Of a stretch of 64,000 bases of DNA, positions 28,069 to 38,459 are shown piece by piece. The position numbers were made by a program, and so were the translations under genes. The notes below the pieces were generated by a model. It did no database searches and was not told the origin of the DNA. It saw nothing but the letters and a program-made list of their open reading frames with translations. Numbering within the stretch: the stretch's first letter is position 1; every line of letters begins with the position of its first letter. This stretch comes from Paraburkholderia sp. CNPSo 3272 (GTDB lineage Bacteria > Pseudomonadota > Gammaproteobacteria > Burkholderiales > Burkholderiaceae), in assembly GCF_024206495.1 (NCBI RefSeq), contig NZ_JAMBPQ010000002.1, positions 248,001 to 312,000 on the forward strand. The letters are read 5' to 3'.

Positions 28069-29202
28069 TCAGATCAGCGGTCCACGCAAACCGTCGAGCA
28101 GCTTGCGCACCGGCGCGGGCACGCCATACGCGTCGATGTTGCCGAGCGACACCCATGCGGTCTGTCCATCGTTGGCTTCGAGCGGCGCGGCATCGTGCTT
28201 GAGTTCGATCACGCGCGGCTCGATGTCGAGCTTGAAATGCGTGAACGTATGCGTGAGCGGCATGAGCACGGAACTCGACGCCGCGCCCTCCGGCGTCACG
28301 CCGAAGTCCCGTGCGCGCTCGGCGAGCGCGGGTTCGTCCGCGGCTTCGGGCAAGCTCCACAATCCGCCCCAGATACCCGACGGCGGGCGCTTCTCCAGCA
28401 TGACTGCATCGCCGTCGAGCAGCACGAGCATCCATGTGCGCCGCGTGGGGACGGCCTTCTTCGGTCGCGCGGCGGGCAGTTCGCGCTGACGTCCCGTCGT
28501 CTTCGCCACGCAGTCGTCAGCGAACGGGCAGCGCGCGCAGTCGGGCTTGCCGCGCCCGCACAGCGTCGCGCCGAGATCCATCAAGCCTTGCGTGTACGCG
28601 CTCACGTCGGCGTCGCTCGCTTTCGGACCCGGCACGAGCGTTTCGGCGAGCGTCCACATCGCGTTCTCCACGCGCTTTTCGCCAGGAAAGCCTTCCACGC
28701 CGAACACGCGCGCGAGCACGCGCTTCACGTTGCCGTCCAGGATCGTCTCGCGCGCGCCGAACGCGAACGAGGCGATCGCCGCCGCCGTCGAACGGCCGAT
28801 GCCGGGCAGCTCCGCGAGCGCCTCGACCGTCGACGGAAACTTGCCGCCGTGGGTATCGGCCACGACCTGCGCGCAGCGGTGCAGATTGCGCGCGCGCGAG
28901 TAATAGCCGAGGCCGGCCCAGAGCGCCATTACGTCGTCGTCGGGCGCGGCGGCAAGCGCTTCGACCGTCGGAAAGCGCTCGAGAAAACGCGTGTAGTACG
29001 GAATCACGGTCGAAACCTGGGTCTGCTGCAGCATGATTTCCGAGAGCCAGATGCGGTACGGGTCGCGTGTGTTCTGCCACGGCAGGTCGTGACGGCCATG
29101 CTCGCGCTGCCAGGCGATCAGGCGCGGCGCGAAAGAGGTAAGGAGTTCGGCGGGATAGGCGCCAGCCGGCAGCGGCGCGGAAGTGGAGGACGTTCGGTAC
29201 AT
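28069..29202 (-). CDS. mutY: Adenine DNA glycosylase MutY
   Basis: This base-excision enzyme removes adenine mispaired with 8-oxoguanine. It has 377 residues from MYRTSSTS. The helix-hairpin-helix domain has the catalytic Glu in WLSEIMLQQTQV, the HhH motif LPGIGRSTAAAI and the catalytic Asp in ILDGNVKRVLAR. The [4Fe-4S] ligands are C-X6-C-X2-C-X5-C (CGRGKPDC, CPFADDC). A C-terminal NUDIX-like domain (about 240-370) that reads 8-oxoG follows. The frame is open for 105 codons upstream but those overlap mutM. It lies 16 bp after mutM; the two GO-repair genes are probably co-transcribed. Confidence 0.95.
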   Translation of the reverse strand: MYRTSSTSAPLPAGAYPAELLTSFAPRLIAWQREHGRHDLPWQNTRDPYRIWLSEIMLQQTQVSTVIPYYTRFLERFPTVEALAAAPDDDVMALWAGLGYYSRARNLHRCAQVVADTHGGKFPSTVEALAELPGIGRSTAAAIASFAFGARETILDGNVKRVLARVFGVEGFPGEKRVENAMWTLAETLVPGPKASDADVSAYTQGLMDLGATLCGRGKPDCARCPFADDCVAKTTGRQRELPAARPKKAVPTRRTWMLVLLDGDAVMLEKRPPSGIWGGLWSLPEAADEPALAERARDFGVTPEGAASSSVLMPLTHTFTHFKLDIEPRVIELKHDAAPLEANDGQTAWVSLGNIDAYGVPAPVRKLLDGLRGPLI

Positions 29203-29218
29203 GGAAAATGCGCGGCGC

Positions 29219-30049
29219 TCAGCGTTGGCAGCGCGGACAGAAATAGGTGGAACGTTGACTCTGCACGATTTGCTTGATCGGCGTGCCGCACACGCGGCAG
29301 GGTTGGCCCGCGCGATCATAAACGAAGTATTCGAGCTGAAAATAGCCGCTTTCGCCGTTGCTGCCGACGAAGTCGCGCAGCGTGCTGCCGCCCTTCTCGA
29401 TGGCCGAGGCGAGCACGGCGCGCACGGCGTCCGCGAGGAGTTGGTAACGCGCAAGCGAAACGCGGCCCGCCGGGGTCGTCGGCCGGATGCCGGCGCGGAA
29501 CAAGCTTTCCGATGCATAGATGTTGCCGACGCCCACCACGATATCGCCGGCGAGCAGCGCCTGCTTGACGGCGACCTTGCGGCCGCGGGTCTCGCGAAAG
29601 AGCAGCGCGCCGTCGAAGGCCAGCGTGAACGGCTCGATGCCGAGCCCCGCCAGCAGCGGATGGCCTAGCACGTCTCCCGCCTCGCGCGGGTGCCAGAGCA
29701 CGGCGCCGAAACGGCGCGGGTCGCGAAAGCGCAGCGTGAAGTCGTCGAAGAACCAGTCGACGTGATCGTGCTTCTCAGCGGCAGGCGGCTTCGGCAGGTT
29801 GCGCAGCACGCGCAGCGTGCCGGTCATGCCGAGATGAACGATGAACCAGCCCTCGTCGACCTCGAACAGCAAATATTTGCCGCGCCGCCCGACCGAACGT
29901 ATCGTACGGCCTCGCAACGTACGGGCGAGCGTGGCCGGCACGGGCCAGCGTAATGCGGGGTTGCGCACCTCCACACGCTCGACGCGGCGGCCCGCGACCC
30001 ACGGTTCGATCCCCCTTCGGGTAACCTCGACTTCTGGCAACTCTGGCAT
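29219..30049 (-). CDS. mutM: Formamidopyrimidine-DNA glycosylase MutM (Fpg)
   Basis: This bifunctional glycosylase/AP lyase excises 8-oxoguanine opposite C. It has 276 residues. The N-terminus PELPEVE, with catalytic Pro2 and Glu3 after Met removal, is intact, and the C-terminal zinc finger uses CRVCG and CPRCQ. It stands just upstream of mutY on the same strand, so both arms of the GO system are encoded together, and it is divergent from the TPR-lolB-ispE genes. Confidence 0.97.
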   Translation of the reverse strand: MPELPEVEVTRRGIEPWVAGRRVERVEVRNPALRWPVPATLARTLRGRTIRSVGRRGKYLLFEVDEGWFIVHLGMTGTLRVLRNLPKPPAAEKHDHVDWFFDDFTLRFRDPRRFGAVLWHPREAGDVLGHPLLAGLGIEPFTLAFDGALLFRETRGRKVAVKQALLAGDIVVGVGNIYASESLFRAGIRPTTPAGRVSLARYQLLADAVRAVLASAIEKGGSTLRDFVGSNGESGYFQLEYFVYDRAGQPCRVCGTPIKQIVQSQRSTYFCPRCQR

Positions 30050-30171
30050 GTCTGGCGGCCTGGTTCGGATGGTGGTCCGGGTTGGTCTGCAACTTGCGTA
30101 AACGTGTGTGCGCGTTGTGCGCGTATTGTAGCCAGCGCGTTACAATCGACCGAAACATTCGACGGAATTCC

Positions 30172-32007
30172 ATGGAACTGTCTTTCGTTAAGCTGTTCGC
30201 GAAGCGTCCCGCGACGCCCCGCGTGCCTGCCGCCTTCGCCCGTCGCCTCGTTGGCGCCGCGGTTCTCGCCGCCTGGGCGCTGACCACGTCGAGCGCGTAT
30301 GCGCAGGATCCGTCCCCCGACACGGACGACACTTCCGTCACCATGCCGGACGCTTTCGGCCCCGCCTCGCCCGACGAGAAGAAGGATCTGCCGGGCGTTC
30401 CGCTGTCGAGCCAGATCGTCTTCCAGGTGCTCGCCGCGGAAATCGCGCTGCAGCGCGACCAGCCTGCACCGGCCTTTCAAACGTATCTCGCGCTCGCGCG
30501 CGACACGCACGACCCGCGCATGGCGCAGCGTGGGACCGAAATCGCGCTCGCGGCGCAAAGCCCGTCCGACGCCCTGACCGCGGTCCAGCTCTGGCAGCAG
30601 TACGCGCCTGATTCGGAACGCGCGGCGCAGCTCGACGCTTCGCTGCTCGTGCTCGCCGGCAAGCCCGACGACGCCGAGCCGCTGCTCGCGAGCGAACTCG
30701 CGAAAGTACCCGCCGACAGCCGCGGCCAGGCCATCCTCTCGCTGCAGCTTCTGCTTTCGCGCGGCCCCAATCGCGTGGGCGGCCTGAACGTGCTCAAAGC
30801 GCTGCTCAAGGACGACATGAACCGTCCTGAGGCACAGCTCGCCATCGGCCGCCAGCAACTGCTCGCCGACGACGCGCCTGGCGCGCGCAAGTCTTTCGAG
30901 CAGGCGCTCGCGCTCAAGCCCGACTACCTTCCCGCCGCGCTGATGCTCGCGCAGATGGGCCCGGAGGAGCGCGCCGAAGGCATTGCGTCGATCGAAAAGT
31001 ACGTCCAGCAGAACCCCAAGTCGCGTGAAGGGCGTCTCGCGCTCGCGCAGACCTATCTCGCTGCCGACCGCCTCGACGACGCGCAAAAGCAGTTCGAGAT
31101 CCTGCACAAGGACAACGCGACCGACCTGATGCCGCTCATGGCGCTCGCGCTCATCAGCGTGCAGCAGAAGAAGTTCGACGCTGCGCAGAAGTATTTGACG
31201 CAATACGCGCAACTTGCCGAGAAGAATCCGGCCGCCGACCCCGGTCAGGCCTATATCTACCTCGCGCAGCTTTCGGTCGAACAGAAGGACGACGCCGGCG
31301 CGCAGAAGTGGCTCGACAAGATCCAGCCAAGCAGCCAGCAGTACGTGCCGGCCCAGATCACGCGCGCGCAGATCCTGGACAAGGAAGGCAAGACCGACGA
31401 CGCGCGCCGTCAGCTCGCGAGCATTCAGGCCGACGATCCGCGCGACCAGGCGCTGATCGCGCGCACCGACGCCGCGATCCTGTTCGACGCGAAGCGCTAC
31501 CCGGAGGCTGAGGCACGGCTCGCGAAGGCGACCGCCGACTTCCCCGACGATCCGGACCTCACCTATGACTACGCAATGGCCGCGGAAAAGACCGGCCACT
31601 ACGACGTCATGGAAGCGCAGCTGCGCAAGCTGATCAAGACGCAGCCCGACAATCCGCAGGCCTACAACGCGCTGGGATATTCGCTTGCGGACCGCAATCA
31701 GCGCCTGCAGGAAGCCGACAAACTGGTGGAAAAAGCCTCGTCGCTCGCACCGGACGACGCGTTCATCATGGACAGCGTGGGCTGGGTGAAATTCCGCCTG
31801 GGCGACAACGCCGACGCGATCAAGCTCTTGCGCAAGGCCTACAGCCTGCAGCCGAACGCGGAAATTGGCGCGCACCTCGGCGAAGTGCTCTGGAAAAACG
31901 GCGACCAGGACGGCGCACGCGCAGCCTGGCGCGAGGCCCGCAAGCTCGAACCCGACAACGACACGCTCCTGAAGACGCTCAAGCGCCTCCAGGTCAACGA
32001 TCTCTGA
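30172..32007 (+). CDS. Secreted tetratricopeptide-repeat protein
   Basis: This is a 611-residue protein. An N-terminal signal peptide (hydrophobic core LVGAAVLAAWALT, ending SSAYA, about 45 residues) suggests export to the periplasm or outer-membrane face. The rest is alpha-solenoid, with many TPR-like units and the clearest ones at the C-terminus (PQAYNALGYSLADRN, DAIKLLRKAYSLQPN). The start is an ATG 26 bp after a TACAAT -10-like hexamer (30141-30146). Its stop overlaps the lolB start by 1 bp; the TPR-lolB-ispE order is conserved in Burkholderiaceae. A scaffold role in envelope assembly is plausible but unproven. Confidence 0.85.
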   Translation: MELSFVKLFAKRPATPRVPAAFARRLVGAAVLAAWALTTSSAYAQDPSPDTDDTSVTMPDAFGPASPDEKKDLPGVPLSSQIVFQVLAAEIALQRDQPAPAFQTYLALARDTHDPRMAQRGTEIALAAQSPSDALTAVQLWQQYAPDSERAAQLDASLLVLAGKPDDAEPLLASELAKVPADSRGQAILSLQLLLSRGPNRVGGLNVLKALLKDDMNRPEAQLAIGRQQLLADDAPGARKSFEQALALKPDYLPAALMLAQMGPEERAEGIASIEKYVQQNPKSREGRLALAQTYLAADRLDDAQKQFEILHKDNATDLMPLMALALISVQQKKFDAAQKYLTQYAQLAEKNPAADPGQAYIYLAQLSVEQKDDAGAQKWLDKIQPSSQQYVPAQITRAQILDKEGKTDDARRQLASIQADDPRDQALIARTDAAILFDAKRYPEAEARLAKATADFPDDPDLTYDYAMAAEKTGHYDVMEAQLRKLIKTQPDNPQAYNALGYSLADRNQRLQEADKLVEKASSLAPDDAFIMDSVGWVKFRLGDNADAIKLLRKAYSLQPNAEIGAHLGEVLWKNGDQDGARAAWREARKLEPDNDTLLKTLKRLQVNDL

Positions 32008-32669
32008 TGGCAGAATTTTTCACTTCGGTTTCCCCCAAGGCCCTCCCCGTTGCGCGCGCCGCCCGTCTTGTACGGCGCGCGTCGCTCGGTGCAGCGGCGG
32101 CTGCGCTCCTCGCGCTCACGGGCTGCGCGACGCAACAGCCGCCGCGCCAGCCGTCCACCTCGAACGCCACGACCTCGCTCAGTACGCAGACGAACCGCGC
32201 CTATCATGGCCGCTTCGCCGTGCAGTACGTTGACCAGAACGGCCAGCAGCGCAACGCGTACGGCAACTTCGACTGGCACGAGACCGATTCGACGGTGACG
32301 CTGCAACTGCTCAATCCGCTCGGCCAGACGCTCGCGCTCGTCACCTCCGCGCCGTCGCAAGCCACGCTGGAACTGCCTAACCGCCAGCCGCTCACGGCCG
32401 ACAACGTGAGCACGCTCATGCAGCAGGCGCTCGGCTTCGCACTGCCCGTGGAAGGGCTGCGCTACTGGCTGCAGCCTTCGGTCGCGCCCACGTCGCACGC
32501 GCGCACCACGCCCGACCCGCAGAATCCGCAGCGGCTTTCGCAGATCGAGCAGGACGGCTGGACCGTCGATTACGTCGCCTACGCGGACGCGCCGGCCAAT
32601 GGCGTGAAGCGCGTCAATCTCACGCGCGAAGTCCCGCCGCTCCAGATCAAGCTCGTGCTCGACCAGTAA
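32007..32669 (+). CDS. lolB: Outer-membrane lipoprotein receptor LolB
   Basis: This lipoprotein accepts lipoproteins from LolA and inserts them in the outer membrane. It has 220 residues. A signal peptide ends in the lipobox ALTGC (about 36-40), and the next residues are AT, with no Asp at +2, consistent with outer-membrane sorting. The LolB domain follows ([20 protein letters not shown]). Its ATG shares one base with the stop of the TPR gene, so translation is coupled. Confidence 0.9.
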   Translation: MAEFFTSVSPKALPVARAARLVRRASLGAAAAALLALTGCATQQPPRQPSTSNATTSLSTQTNRAYHGRFAVQYVDQNGQQRNAYGNFDWHETDSTVTLQLLNPLGQTLALVTSAPSQATLELPNRQPLTADNVSTLMQQALGFALPVEGLRYWLQPSVAPTSHARTTPDPQNPQRLSQIEQDGWTVDYVAYADAPANGVKRVNLTREVPPLQIKLVLDQ

Positions 32670-32701
32670 GCGGGCCGGTTACCGTCTCTCATCGGCAATA
32701 T

Positions 32702-32723
32702 CTGGCCGGCATGCGCCGGCCAG
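32702..32723 (+). other. Hairpin between lolB and ispE
   Basis: CTGGCCGGC and GCCGGCCAG form a perfect 9-bp stem with a 4-nt loop, 27 bp before the ispE start. It lacks a T-run, so it is unlikely to be a simple terminator. Confidence 0.5.
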
Positions 32724-32749
32724 AATCCAGGCATCATCCCAAGAGCATC

Positions 32750-33652
32750 ATGATCGAAACCCAGGACTCGCTGCGCGACTGCCTAGCGCCCGCGAAACTC
32801 AATCTGTTCCTGCACATCACGGGCCGCCGTCCCAACGGCTATCACGATCTGCAGACCGTGTTCCAGTTGCTCGACTGGGGCGACACGCTGCATTTCACGC
32901 GCCGCCACGATGGCCGTATCACGCGCACCGTGGAAGTCGAAGGCGTACCCGCCGAGCACGATCTCACCGTGCGCGCCGCGACGCTGCTCAAGGAGCACAC
33001 GGGCACGAGCGAGGGTGTCGAGATCGATATCGAAAAGCGTCTGCCGATGGGCGCGGGTCTCGGCGGCGGCAGCTCCGACGCAGCGACGACGCTGCTCGCG
33101 CTCAACCGCCTCTGGAAGCTCAACCTGCCGCGCGAGGAATTGCAGGCGCTCGCACTCAAGCTGGGTGCAGACGTACCCTTCTTCGTGTTCGGGAAAAATG
33201 CGTTCGCGGAGGGTGTTGGCGAAGCCCTCGAGGCTGTACAATTGCCCCCGCGTCATTTTTTGGTCGTGACGCCGCGGGTTCATGTTCCGACTGCCGAGAT
33301 TTTTTCAGAAAAATCGTTGACAAGGGACACAAAGGCCTGCACAATTGCAGTCTTTCTTGCACAGCAAGCAACGCAGCAGGGATGGCCAGAAGGCTTCGGT
33401 CATAACGATATGCAAGCGGCTGTCGCAGGAAAATACGCGGAAGTAGCGCAAGTGCTTCGATGGTTTGAGAATGTCTCGAACAGCATCGCACCGGCGCGGA
33501 TGACCGGATCGGGTGCCAGCGTTTTTGCAGCATTCGCCAGTCGGTCCGAAGCAGAATCGGCACAAGCCAGACTGCTTGCGGAACAACCGGACTGGAGAAG
33601 CGCGGTAGCCTCGAGTCTGAACAAGCATCCACTCTTCGCTTTCGCGGCATAG
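32750..33652 (+). CDS. ispE: 4-diphosphocytidyl-2-C-methyl-D-erythritol kinase IspE
   Basis: This GHMP kinase phosphorylates CDP-methylerythritol in the MEP isoprenoid pathway. It has 300 residues. It shows [16 protein letters not shown] at the N-terminus, the ATP loop [17 protein letters not shown] and the C-terminal motif [11 protein letters not shown]. The start with the best family match is ATG 32750. The last third of the gene is visibly richer in A/T than its neighbours and carries an excellent internal promoter (33317-33345) that reads towards tRNA-Gln and prs. Confidence 0.95.
   Translation: MIETQDSLRDCLAPAKLNLFLHITGRRPNGYHDLQTVFQLLDWGDTLHFTRRHDGRITRTVEVEGVPAEHDLTVRAATLLKEHTGTSEGVEIDIEKRLPMGAGLGGGSSDAATTLLALNRLWKLNLPREELQALALKLGADVPFFVFGKNAFAEGVGEALEAVQLPPRHFLVVTPRVHVPTAEIFSEKSLTRDTKACTIAVFLAQQATQQGWPEGFGHNDMQAAVAGKYAEVAQVLRWFENVSNSIAPARMTGSGASVFAAFASRSEAESAQARLLAEQPDWRSAVASSLNKHPLFAFAA
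33317..33345 (+). promoter_or_regulatory. sigma70 promoter inside ispE for tRNA-Gln/prs
   Basis: A perfect -35 TTGACA (33317-33322), a 17-bp spacer and -10 CACAAT (33340-33345) are present. It lies within the 3' third of ispE and would transcribe tRNA-Gln and prs. In E. coli, prs is likewise transcribed in part from a promoter in the ispE region. Confidence 0.7.
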
Positions 33653-33702
33653 TTTTGCGTGGCCGATCGTCCTACCGGTCAGTCAGGCTCAAAGTTGAGT
33701 GT

Positions 33703-33779
33703 AGGGGAGTCGCCAAGTTGGTTAAGGCACCGGATTTTGATTCCGGCATGCGAGGGTTCGAGTCCTTCCTCCCCTGCCA
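33703..33779 (+). tRNA. tRNA-Gln (anticodon TTG)
   Basis: This is a 77-nt tRNA including encoded CCA. The acceptor stem AGGGGAG/CTCCCCT, D-arm, anticodon stem CCGGA/TCCGG with loop TTTTGAT (anticodon TTG) and T-loop GGTTCGAGTCC are all recognisable, and the core resembles E. coli tRNA-Gln. It lies 50 bp after ispE and 90 bp before prs, on the same strand and probably in one transcript from the promoter inside ispE. Confidence 0.97.
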
Positions 33780-33869
33780 AAAATTCCAGGCAGTTCGCTC
33801 TGTGGGTTACCCAGGGCAGTTCGCCTAAGTAGTTCCTCTCGCCCCCTCAAAGTCCGCAGCAGGTGCATG

Positions 33870-34826
33870 ATGAGCAGCCATGACGGCCTGATGGTTTTTA
33901 CTGGCAACGCAAATCCCGCGCTTGCCCAGGAAGTCGTCAACATCCTCGGTATTCCCCTCGGCAAGGCTATGGTTAGCCGCTTTTCCGACGGTGAAATCCA
34001 GGTCGAAATCCAGGAAAACGTGCGCGGCAAGGACGTCTTCGTCCTTCAGTCGACTTGCGCGCCGACCAACGACAACCTGATGGAACTGATGATCATGGTC
34101 GATGCGCTCAAGCGCGCATCCGCAGGCCGGATCACCGCAGCTATCCCCTACTTCGGCTATGCCCGTCAAGACCGCCGCCCCCGTTCGGCGCGCGTCGCCA
34201 TCTCGGCGAAGGTCGTGGCGAACATGCTGGAAATCGCCGGCGTCGAGCGGATCATCACGATGGATCTGCACGCTGACCAGATTCAGGGCTTCTTCGATAT
34301 TCCCGTCGACAACATCTACGCAACGCCCGTGCTGCTCGGCGATCTGCGCAAGCAGAATCACGAGAACCTGCTGGTCGTTTCGCCGGACGTCGGCGGCGTG
34401 GTGCGCGCCCGTGCGCTCGCCAAGCAACTGAATTGCGATCTCGCCATCATCGACAAGCGTCGTCCGAAGGCGAACGTCGCCGAAGTGATGAACATCATCG
34501 GTGAAGTCGAAGGCCGCACCTGCGTGATCATGGACGACATGGTCGATACCGCCGGCACGCTCTGCAAGGCAGCGCAAGTGCTGAAGGAACGCGGCGCGAA
34601 GAAGGTGTTCGCTTACGCCACGCACCCGGTTCTCTCGGGTGGCGCAGGCGAGCGTATCGCCGCTTCGGCTCTGGACGAACTGGTTGTGACAGACACGATT
34701 CCGCTGGGCGCCGAAGCGCGTTCGTGCGCGAAGATCCGCTCGCTCACGAGCGCAGGACTTCTCGCCGAAACGTTCTCGCGTATCCGTCGCGGCGACTCGG
34801 TGATGTCGCTGTTCGCGGAAAGCTAA
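33870..34826 (+). CDS. prs: Ribose-phosphate pyrophosphokinase (PRPP synthase)
   Basis: This enzyme makes PRPP from ribose-5-P and ATP for purine, pyrimidine, His and NAD synthesis. It has 318 residues from the second of two tandem ATG codons (ATGATG at 33867), which matches family N-termini ([12 protein letters not shown]). The PRPP-synthase signature [17 protein letters not shown] and the PRPP loop [13 protein letters not shown] are present. It ends at a strong terminator (34842-34871). Confidence 0.97.
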   Translation: MSSHDGLMVFTGNANPALAQEVVNILGIPLGKAMVSRFSDGEIQVEIQENVRGKDVFVLQSTCAPTNDNLMELMIMVDALKRASAGRITAAIPYFGYARQDRRPRSARVAISAKVVANMLEIAGVERIITMDLHADQIQGFFDIPVDNIYATPVLLGDLRKQNHENLLVVSPDVGGVVRARALAKQLNCDLAIIDKRRPKANVAEVMNIIGEVEGRTCVIMDDMVDTAGTLCKAAQVLKERGAKKVFAYATHPVLSGGAGERIAASALDELVVTDTIPLGAEARSCAKIRSLTSAGLLAETFSRIRRGDSVMSLFAES

Positions 34827-34841
34827 GAATTGACGCGCAAG

Positions 34842-34871
34842 GCGCGGTGTTCGCAAGGACGCCGCGCTTTT
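34842..34871 (+). terminator. Rho-independent terminator of prs
   Basis: GCGCGGTGT/ACGCCGCGC form a 9-bp stem with one G-T pair and an 8-nt loop, followed by TTTT, 15 bp after the prs stop. Confidence 0.82.
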
Positions 34872-34992
34872 GCACGTAATCGGCGCGAACGGACGATGGT
34901 TCGCGCTGCATCGCTGGGGGCCGCAAGGCAGGCATTCTGCTGAAAAGGCCCCGTTTTACTGCCTGGTCGCGGGCAGTGCAATGGAGAATCAA

Positions 34993-35601
34993 ATGAAAGT
35001 CATCGCCTTCGAGCGTAACCTGCAAGGTACGGGTGCGAGCCGCCGCCTGCGCATTGCTGGCAAGACCCCTGGCATCGTTTACGGTGTCGGCGCCGAGCCG
35101 CAACTGATCGAAATCGATCACAACGCGCTGTGGCACGCCCTCAAGAAGGAAGCCTTCCACTCGTCGATCCTCGACCTCGAAGTGGCCGGCAAGTCGCAGC
35201 AAGTACTGCTGCGCGACGTGCAATACCACCCGTTCCGTCAGCTCGTGCTGCACGTGGACTTCCAGCGCGTGGATCCGAGCAAGAAGATCCACACGAAGGT
35301 GCCCCTGCACTTCATGAACCAGGAAACCAACCCGGCTGTGAAGACGGGTGGCGCGATCATCTCGCACGTTCTGGCTGAAATCGAAATCCAGTGCCTGCCG
35401 GGCCAACTGCCGGAATTCCTGGAAGTCGACCTCGCGAAGATCGAAGCCGGTCAATCGCTGCATGCCAAGGACATCCCCCTGCCCGCAGGCGTGACGCTGG
35501 TTCAGCACGTTGAAGCGGAGAACCCGGTCATCGTGTCGGCACCCGTGCCGGCTGGCGCCCAGGCGGCTGCTGAAGGCGAAGAAGCGCCGGCTGCGGAGTA
35601 A
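34993..35601 (+). CDS. rplY: Ribosomal protein bL25, long (CTC) form
   Basis: This 5S-rRNA-binding ribosomal protein has 202 residues, the long form with a C-terminal TL5/CTC beta domain (about 95-185) and an Ala/Glu-rich tail. The N-terminal L25 domain starts [19 protein letters not shown]. The start codon is ATG 34993, preceded by GGAG at 6 nt. An upstream in-frame ATG (34981) contains that ribosome-binding site and is rejected. It sits between prs and pth as in most betaproteobacteria. Confidence 0.95.
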   Translation: MKVIAFERNLQGTGASRRLRIAGKTPGIVYGVGAEPQLIEIDHNALWHALKKEAFHSSILDLEVAGKSQQVLLRDVQYHPFRQLVLHVDFQRVDPSKKIHTKVPLHFMNQETNPAVKTGGAIISHVLAEIEIQCLPGQLPEFLEVDLAKIEAGQSLHAKDIPLPAGVTLVQHVEAENPVIVSAPVPAGAQAAAEGEEAPAAE

Positions 35602-35659
35602 GCGCAGCGGCCTCAATGAGCCGATCCTCTCGATCCGTTTCCCTGAAACGGACGACGTG

Positions 35660-35692
35660 ACCCGCCGCGGTTCGCCCCGGCGGGTTTTTTTT
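35660..35692 (+). terminator. Rho-independent terminator of rplY
   Basis: ACCCGCCG/CGGCGGGT form an 8-bp stem with a 10-nt loop followed by a run of T, 58 bp beyond the rplY stop. Confidence 0.88.
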
Positions 35693-35750
35693 CGCACTTT
35701 TTCGTACACTTGCGGGTCAGTTCATCGATTTACGCAGGCGGAACACCACA

Positions 35751-36353
35751 ATGATCAGGTTGATCGTCGGGCTCGGCAATCCGGGCGCCGAATACACGGC
35801 GACGCGCCACAACGCGGGCTTCTGGCTCGTGGACCAGCTCGCGCGCGAAGCCGGCACGACGCTGCGCGACGAGCGGCGCTTCCACGGCCACTATGCGAAG
35901 GCGCGCCTCTACGGCGAGGAAGTGCATCTGCTCGAACCGCAGACCTATATGAACCGCTCGGGGCAATCGGTCGTCGCACTCGCGGCCTTCTTCAAGATCC
36001 TGCCCGATCAGATCCTTGTCGCGCATGACGAGCTCGATCTGGCGCCCGGTACCGTCAAGCTCAAGCTCGGCGGCGGCAGCGGCGGCCACAACGGCCTGAA
36101 GGACATCTCCGCGCATCTGTCGACGCAGCAGTACTGGCGTTTGCGCATCGGCATCGGCCATCCGCGCGACCTGATTCCCGAAGGCTCGCGCGCCGGCGCG
36201 AAGCCCGATGTCGCGAACTTCGTGCTCAAGCCGCCGCGCCGCGAGGAGCAGGAGGTCATCGACGCCTCGATCGAGCGCGCGCTCGCCGTGATGCCGACGT
36301 TCGTGAAGGGCGAGGCCGAACGCGCGGTGATGCAGCTGCATCGCAATGGCTGA
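35751..36353 (+). CDS. pth: Peptidyl-tRNA hydrolase
   Basis: This essential esterase frees tRNA from prematurely released peptidyl-tRNA. It has 200 residues. Motifs [19 protein letters not shown] (catalytic His20), QTYMNRSG and VAHDELDL with [11 protein letters not shown] are all intact. It follows the rplY terminator, so it has its own promoter or relies on read-through, and lies 15 bp before hisC. Confidence 0.97.
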   Translation: MIRLIVGLGNPGAEYTATRHNAGFWLVDQLAREAGTTLRDERRFHGHYAKARLYGEEVHLLEPQTYMNRSGQSVVALAAFFKILPDQILVAHDELDLAPGTVKLKLGGGSGGHNGLKDISAHLSTQQYWRLRIGIGHPRDLIPEGSRAGAKPDVANFVLKPPRREEQEVIDASIERALAVMPTFVKGEAERAVMQLHRNG

Positions 36354-36368
36354 AACAAGGAGAGTGTC

Positions 36369-37436
36369 TTGAGTCGTTACTGGAGTGACATCGTCAACCG
36401 GCTCGTGCCCTACGTGCCGGGCGAACAGCCCGCGCTCGCGAAGCCGGTCAAGCTCAACACCAACGAGAATCCGTATGCGCCCTCGCCGCGCGTGCTCGAG
36501 GCGATCCGCCACGAGCTGGGCGAGACGGGCGAGTCGCTGCGCCGCTATCCCGACCCCGTCGCGAAGCGTCTGCGCGCCGCCGTGGCCGCGCATCACGGCA
36601 TCCGCGCGGAGCAGGTGTTCGTCGGCAACGGCTCGGACGAGGTGCTCGCTCACGCATTCCAGGCGCTGCTCAAGCACGACAAGCCGATCCTCTTTCCCGA
36701 CATTACCTACAGCTTCTACCCGACCTACGCGCGGCTCTACGAGGTCGAGTACCACACGGTGCCGCTCACGGAGCAGTTCACGATTAGCGTCGACGATTAC
36801 CGGCAGCCCAATGGCGGCGTGATCTTCCCGAATCCGAACGCGCCTACGGGTCACGCGCTGCCGCTCGCGGAAATCGAGCGGCTTGTCGCAGCGAACACGG
36901 AATCCGTGGTGGTGATCGACGAAGCCTACGTGGATTTCGGCGCCCAATCGGCGATCGCGCTGATCGACCGCTATCCCAATCTGCTGGTCGTGCATACGAC
37001 TTCCAAATCGCGCTCGCTCGCGGGCATGCGCGTGGGCTTCGCGTTCGGTCATCCCGATCTCATCGATGCGCTCAACCGCGTGAAGGACAGCTTCAACTCG
37101 TACCCGCTTGACCGCCTCGCGCAAGCCGCCGCGACCGCCGCTTACGAAGATGGCGACTGGCTCAGGACGACGAGCGCGCGCGTGATCGCAAGCCGCGAGC
37201 GGCTGACGGCCGCGCTCACGGCGCTCGGTTTTGAAGTGGTGCCTTCGGCGGCGAATTTCGTATTCGCGAAGCATCCCGCGCACGACGCAGCGGCAATTGC
37301 GGCCAAACTGCGCGAAAAGGAGATCTTCGTGCGCCATTTCAACGCGCCGCGCGTGAACCACCATCTGCGTATCTCAATCGGCACGGATGCCGAGTGCGAC
37401 ACGCTCATCGACGCATTGAAGGCCATCGTCGCGTAA
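36369..37436 (+). CDS. hisC: Histidinol-phosphate aminotransferase HisC
   Basis: This PLP enzyme transaminates imidazole-acetol phosphate in histidine synthesis. It has 355 residues. The N-terminus [13 protein letters not shown] and the PLP-lysine region [15 protein letters not shown] are clear. The start is TTG, preceded by a strong ribosome-binding site (AAGGAG, 7 nt); no in-frame ATG or GTG is suitably placed. It lies outside any his operon, paired with pth, so it may be the second HisC paralogue common in Burkholderiaceae, with possible activity on aromatic amino acids. Confidence 0.93.
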   Translation: MSRYWSDIVNRLVPYVPGEQPALAKPVKLNTNENPYAPSPRVLEAIRHELGETGESLRRYPDPVAKRLRAAVAAHHGIRAEQVFVGNGSDEVLAHAFQALLKHDKPILFPDITYSFYPTYARLYEVEYHTVPLTEQFTISVDDYRQPNGGVIFPNPNAPTGHALPLAEIERLVAANTESVVVIDEAYVDFGAQSAIALIDRYPNLLVVHTTSKSRSLAGMRVGFAFGHPDLIDALNRVKDSFNSYPLDRLAQAAATAAYEDGDWLRTTSARVIASRERLTAALTALGFEVVPSAANFVFAKHPAHDAAAIAAKLREKEIFVRHFNAPRVNHHLRISIGTDAECDTLIDALKAIVA

Positions 37437-37456
37437 GAAGACGGCAGGATGAAATC

Positions 37457-37484
37457 AAAAAACGCGCCAGTTGGCGCGTTTTTT
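37457..37484. terminator. Bidirectional terminator between hisC and fdxA
   Basis: ACGCGCCA/TGGCGCGT form an 8-bp stem with a 2-nt centre, flanked by six A upstream and six T downstream. It can end both hisC (plus) and fdxA (minus). Confidence 0.9.
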
Positions 37485-37506
37485 ATTTTCCGCAGAATTG
37501 CGCGAT

Positions 37507-37812
<306 letters not shown>

Positions 37813-37847
37813 TTAGCCCGACAGTTTACGCTGCTTTGGCCGGGCGT

Positions 37848-38351
37848 TCACACCTTCGTAACCGGGGCGCCCATCGAGGCCACCTTGTCCTGCAAGCGCT
37901 TTTCCACGGACGGAAACACGAACTTGCTCACGTCGCCGCCCAACTGGGCGATTTCGCGCACGATCGTGCCCGAAATGAACTGATACTGGTCCGATGGCGT
38001 CATGAACATCGTCTCGACGTCGGGCAGCAGGTAGCGGTTCATGCCCGCCATCTGAAATTCGTATTCGAAGTCCGACACGGCGCGCAGGCCGCGCACGATC
38101 ACGCGTGCGTTGTTGGTACGCACGAAGTCCTTCAGGAGCCCCTTGAAGCTCATGACCTGCACGTTCGGATAGTGGCCGAGCACCTCGTGGGCAATCTCGA
38201 GCCGCTCCTCCAGGGAGAAGAAAGGCTTCTTGTTGCGGCTGTCCGCAACGCCGACTACCAGCGTGTCGAAAATGCTCGACGCGCGCCGCACGAGATCTTC
38301 GTGGCCGCGCGTGAGCGGGTCGAAGGTACCGGGGTACACGGCGACTACCAT
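37848..38351 (-). CDS. coaD: Phosphopantetheine adenylyltransferase CoaD
   Basis: This enzyme adenylylates 4'-phosphopantetheine in coenzyme A synthesis. It has 167 residues from [12 protein letters not shown]. The nucleotidyltransferase motif TRGHEDL (T/HxGH) and the C-terminal ISGTIVRE (ISSTxVR-like) are present. The frame extends 20 codons upstream but without family similarity. The order rsmD-coaD-ferredoxin is conserved. Confidence 0.96.
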   Translation of the reverse strand: MVVAVYPGTFDPLTRGHEDLVRRASSIFDTLVVGVADSRNKKPFFSLEERLEIAHEVLGHYPNVQVMSFKGLLKDFVRTNNARVIVRGLRAVSDFEYEFQMAGMNRYLLPDVETMFMTPSDQYQFISGTIVREIAQLGGDVSKFVFPSVEKRLQDKVASMGAPVTKV

Positions 38352-38459
38352 GAGACTTCTCCTCTCAACAGAAATGGGGCGCAATGCAGTGCCGTGGCGC
38401 CGCATGCACACTTGCGTGCGTGACGGCCAAGCCGCCCGCCGCTTCTTATCGAACGCGCA

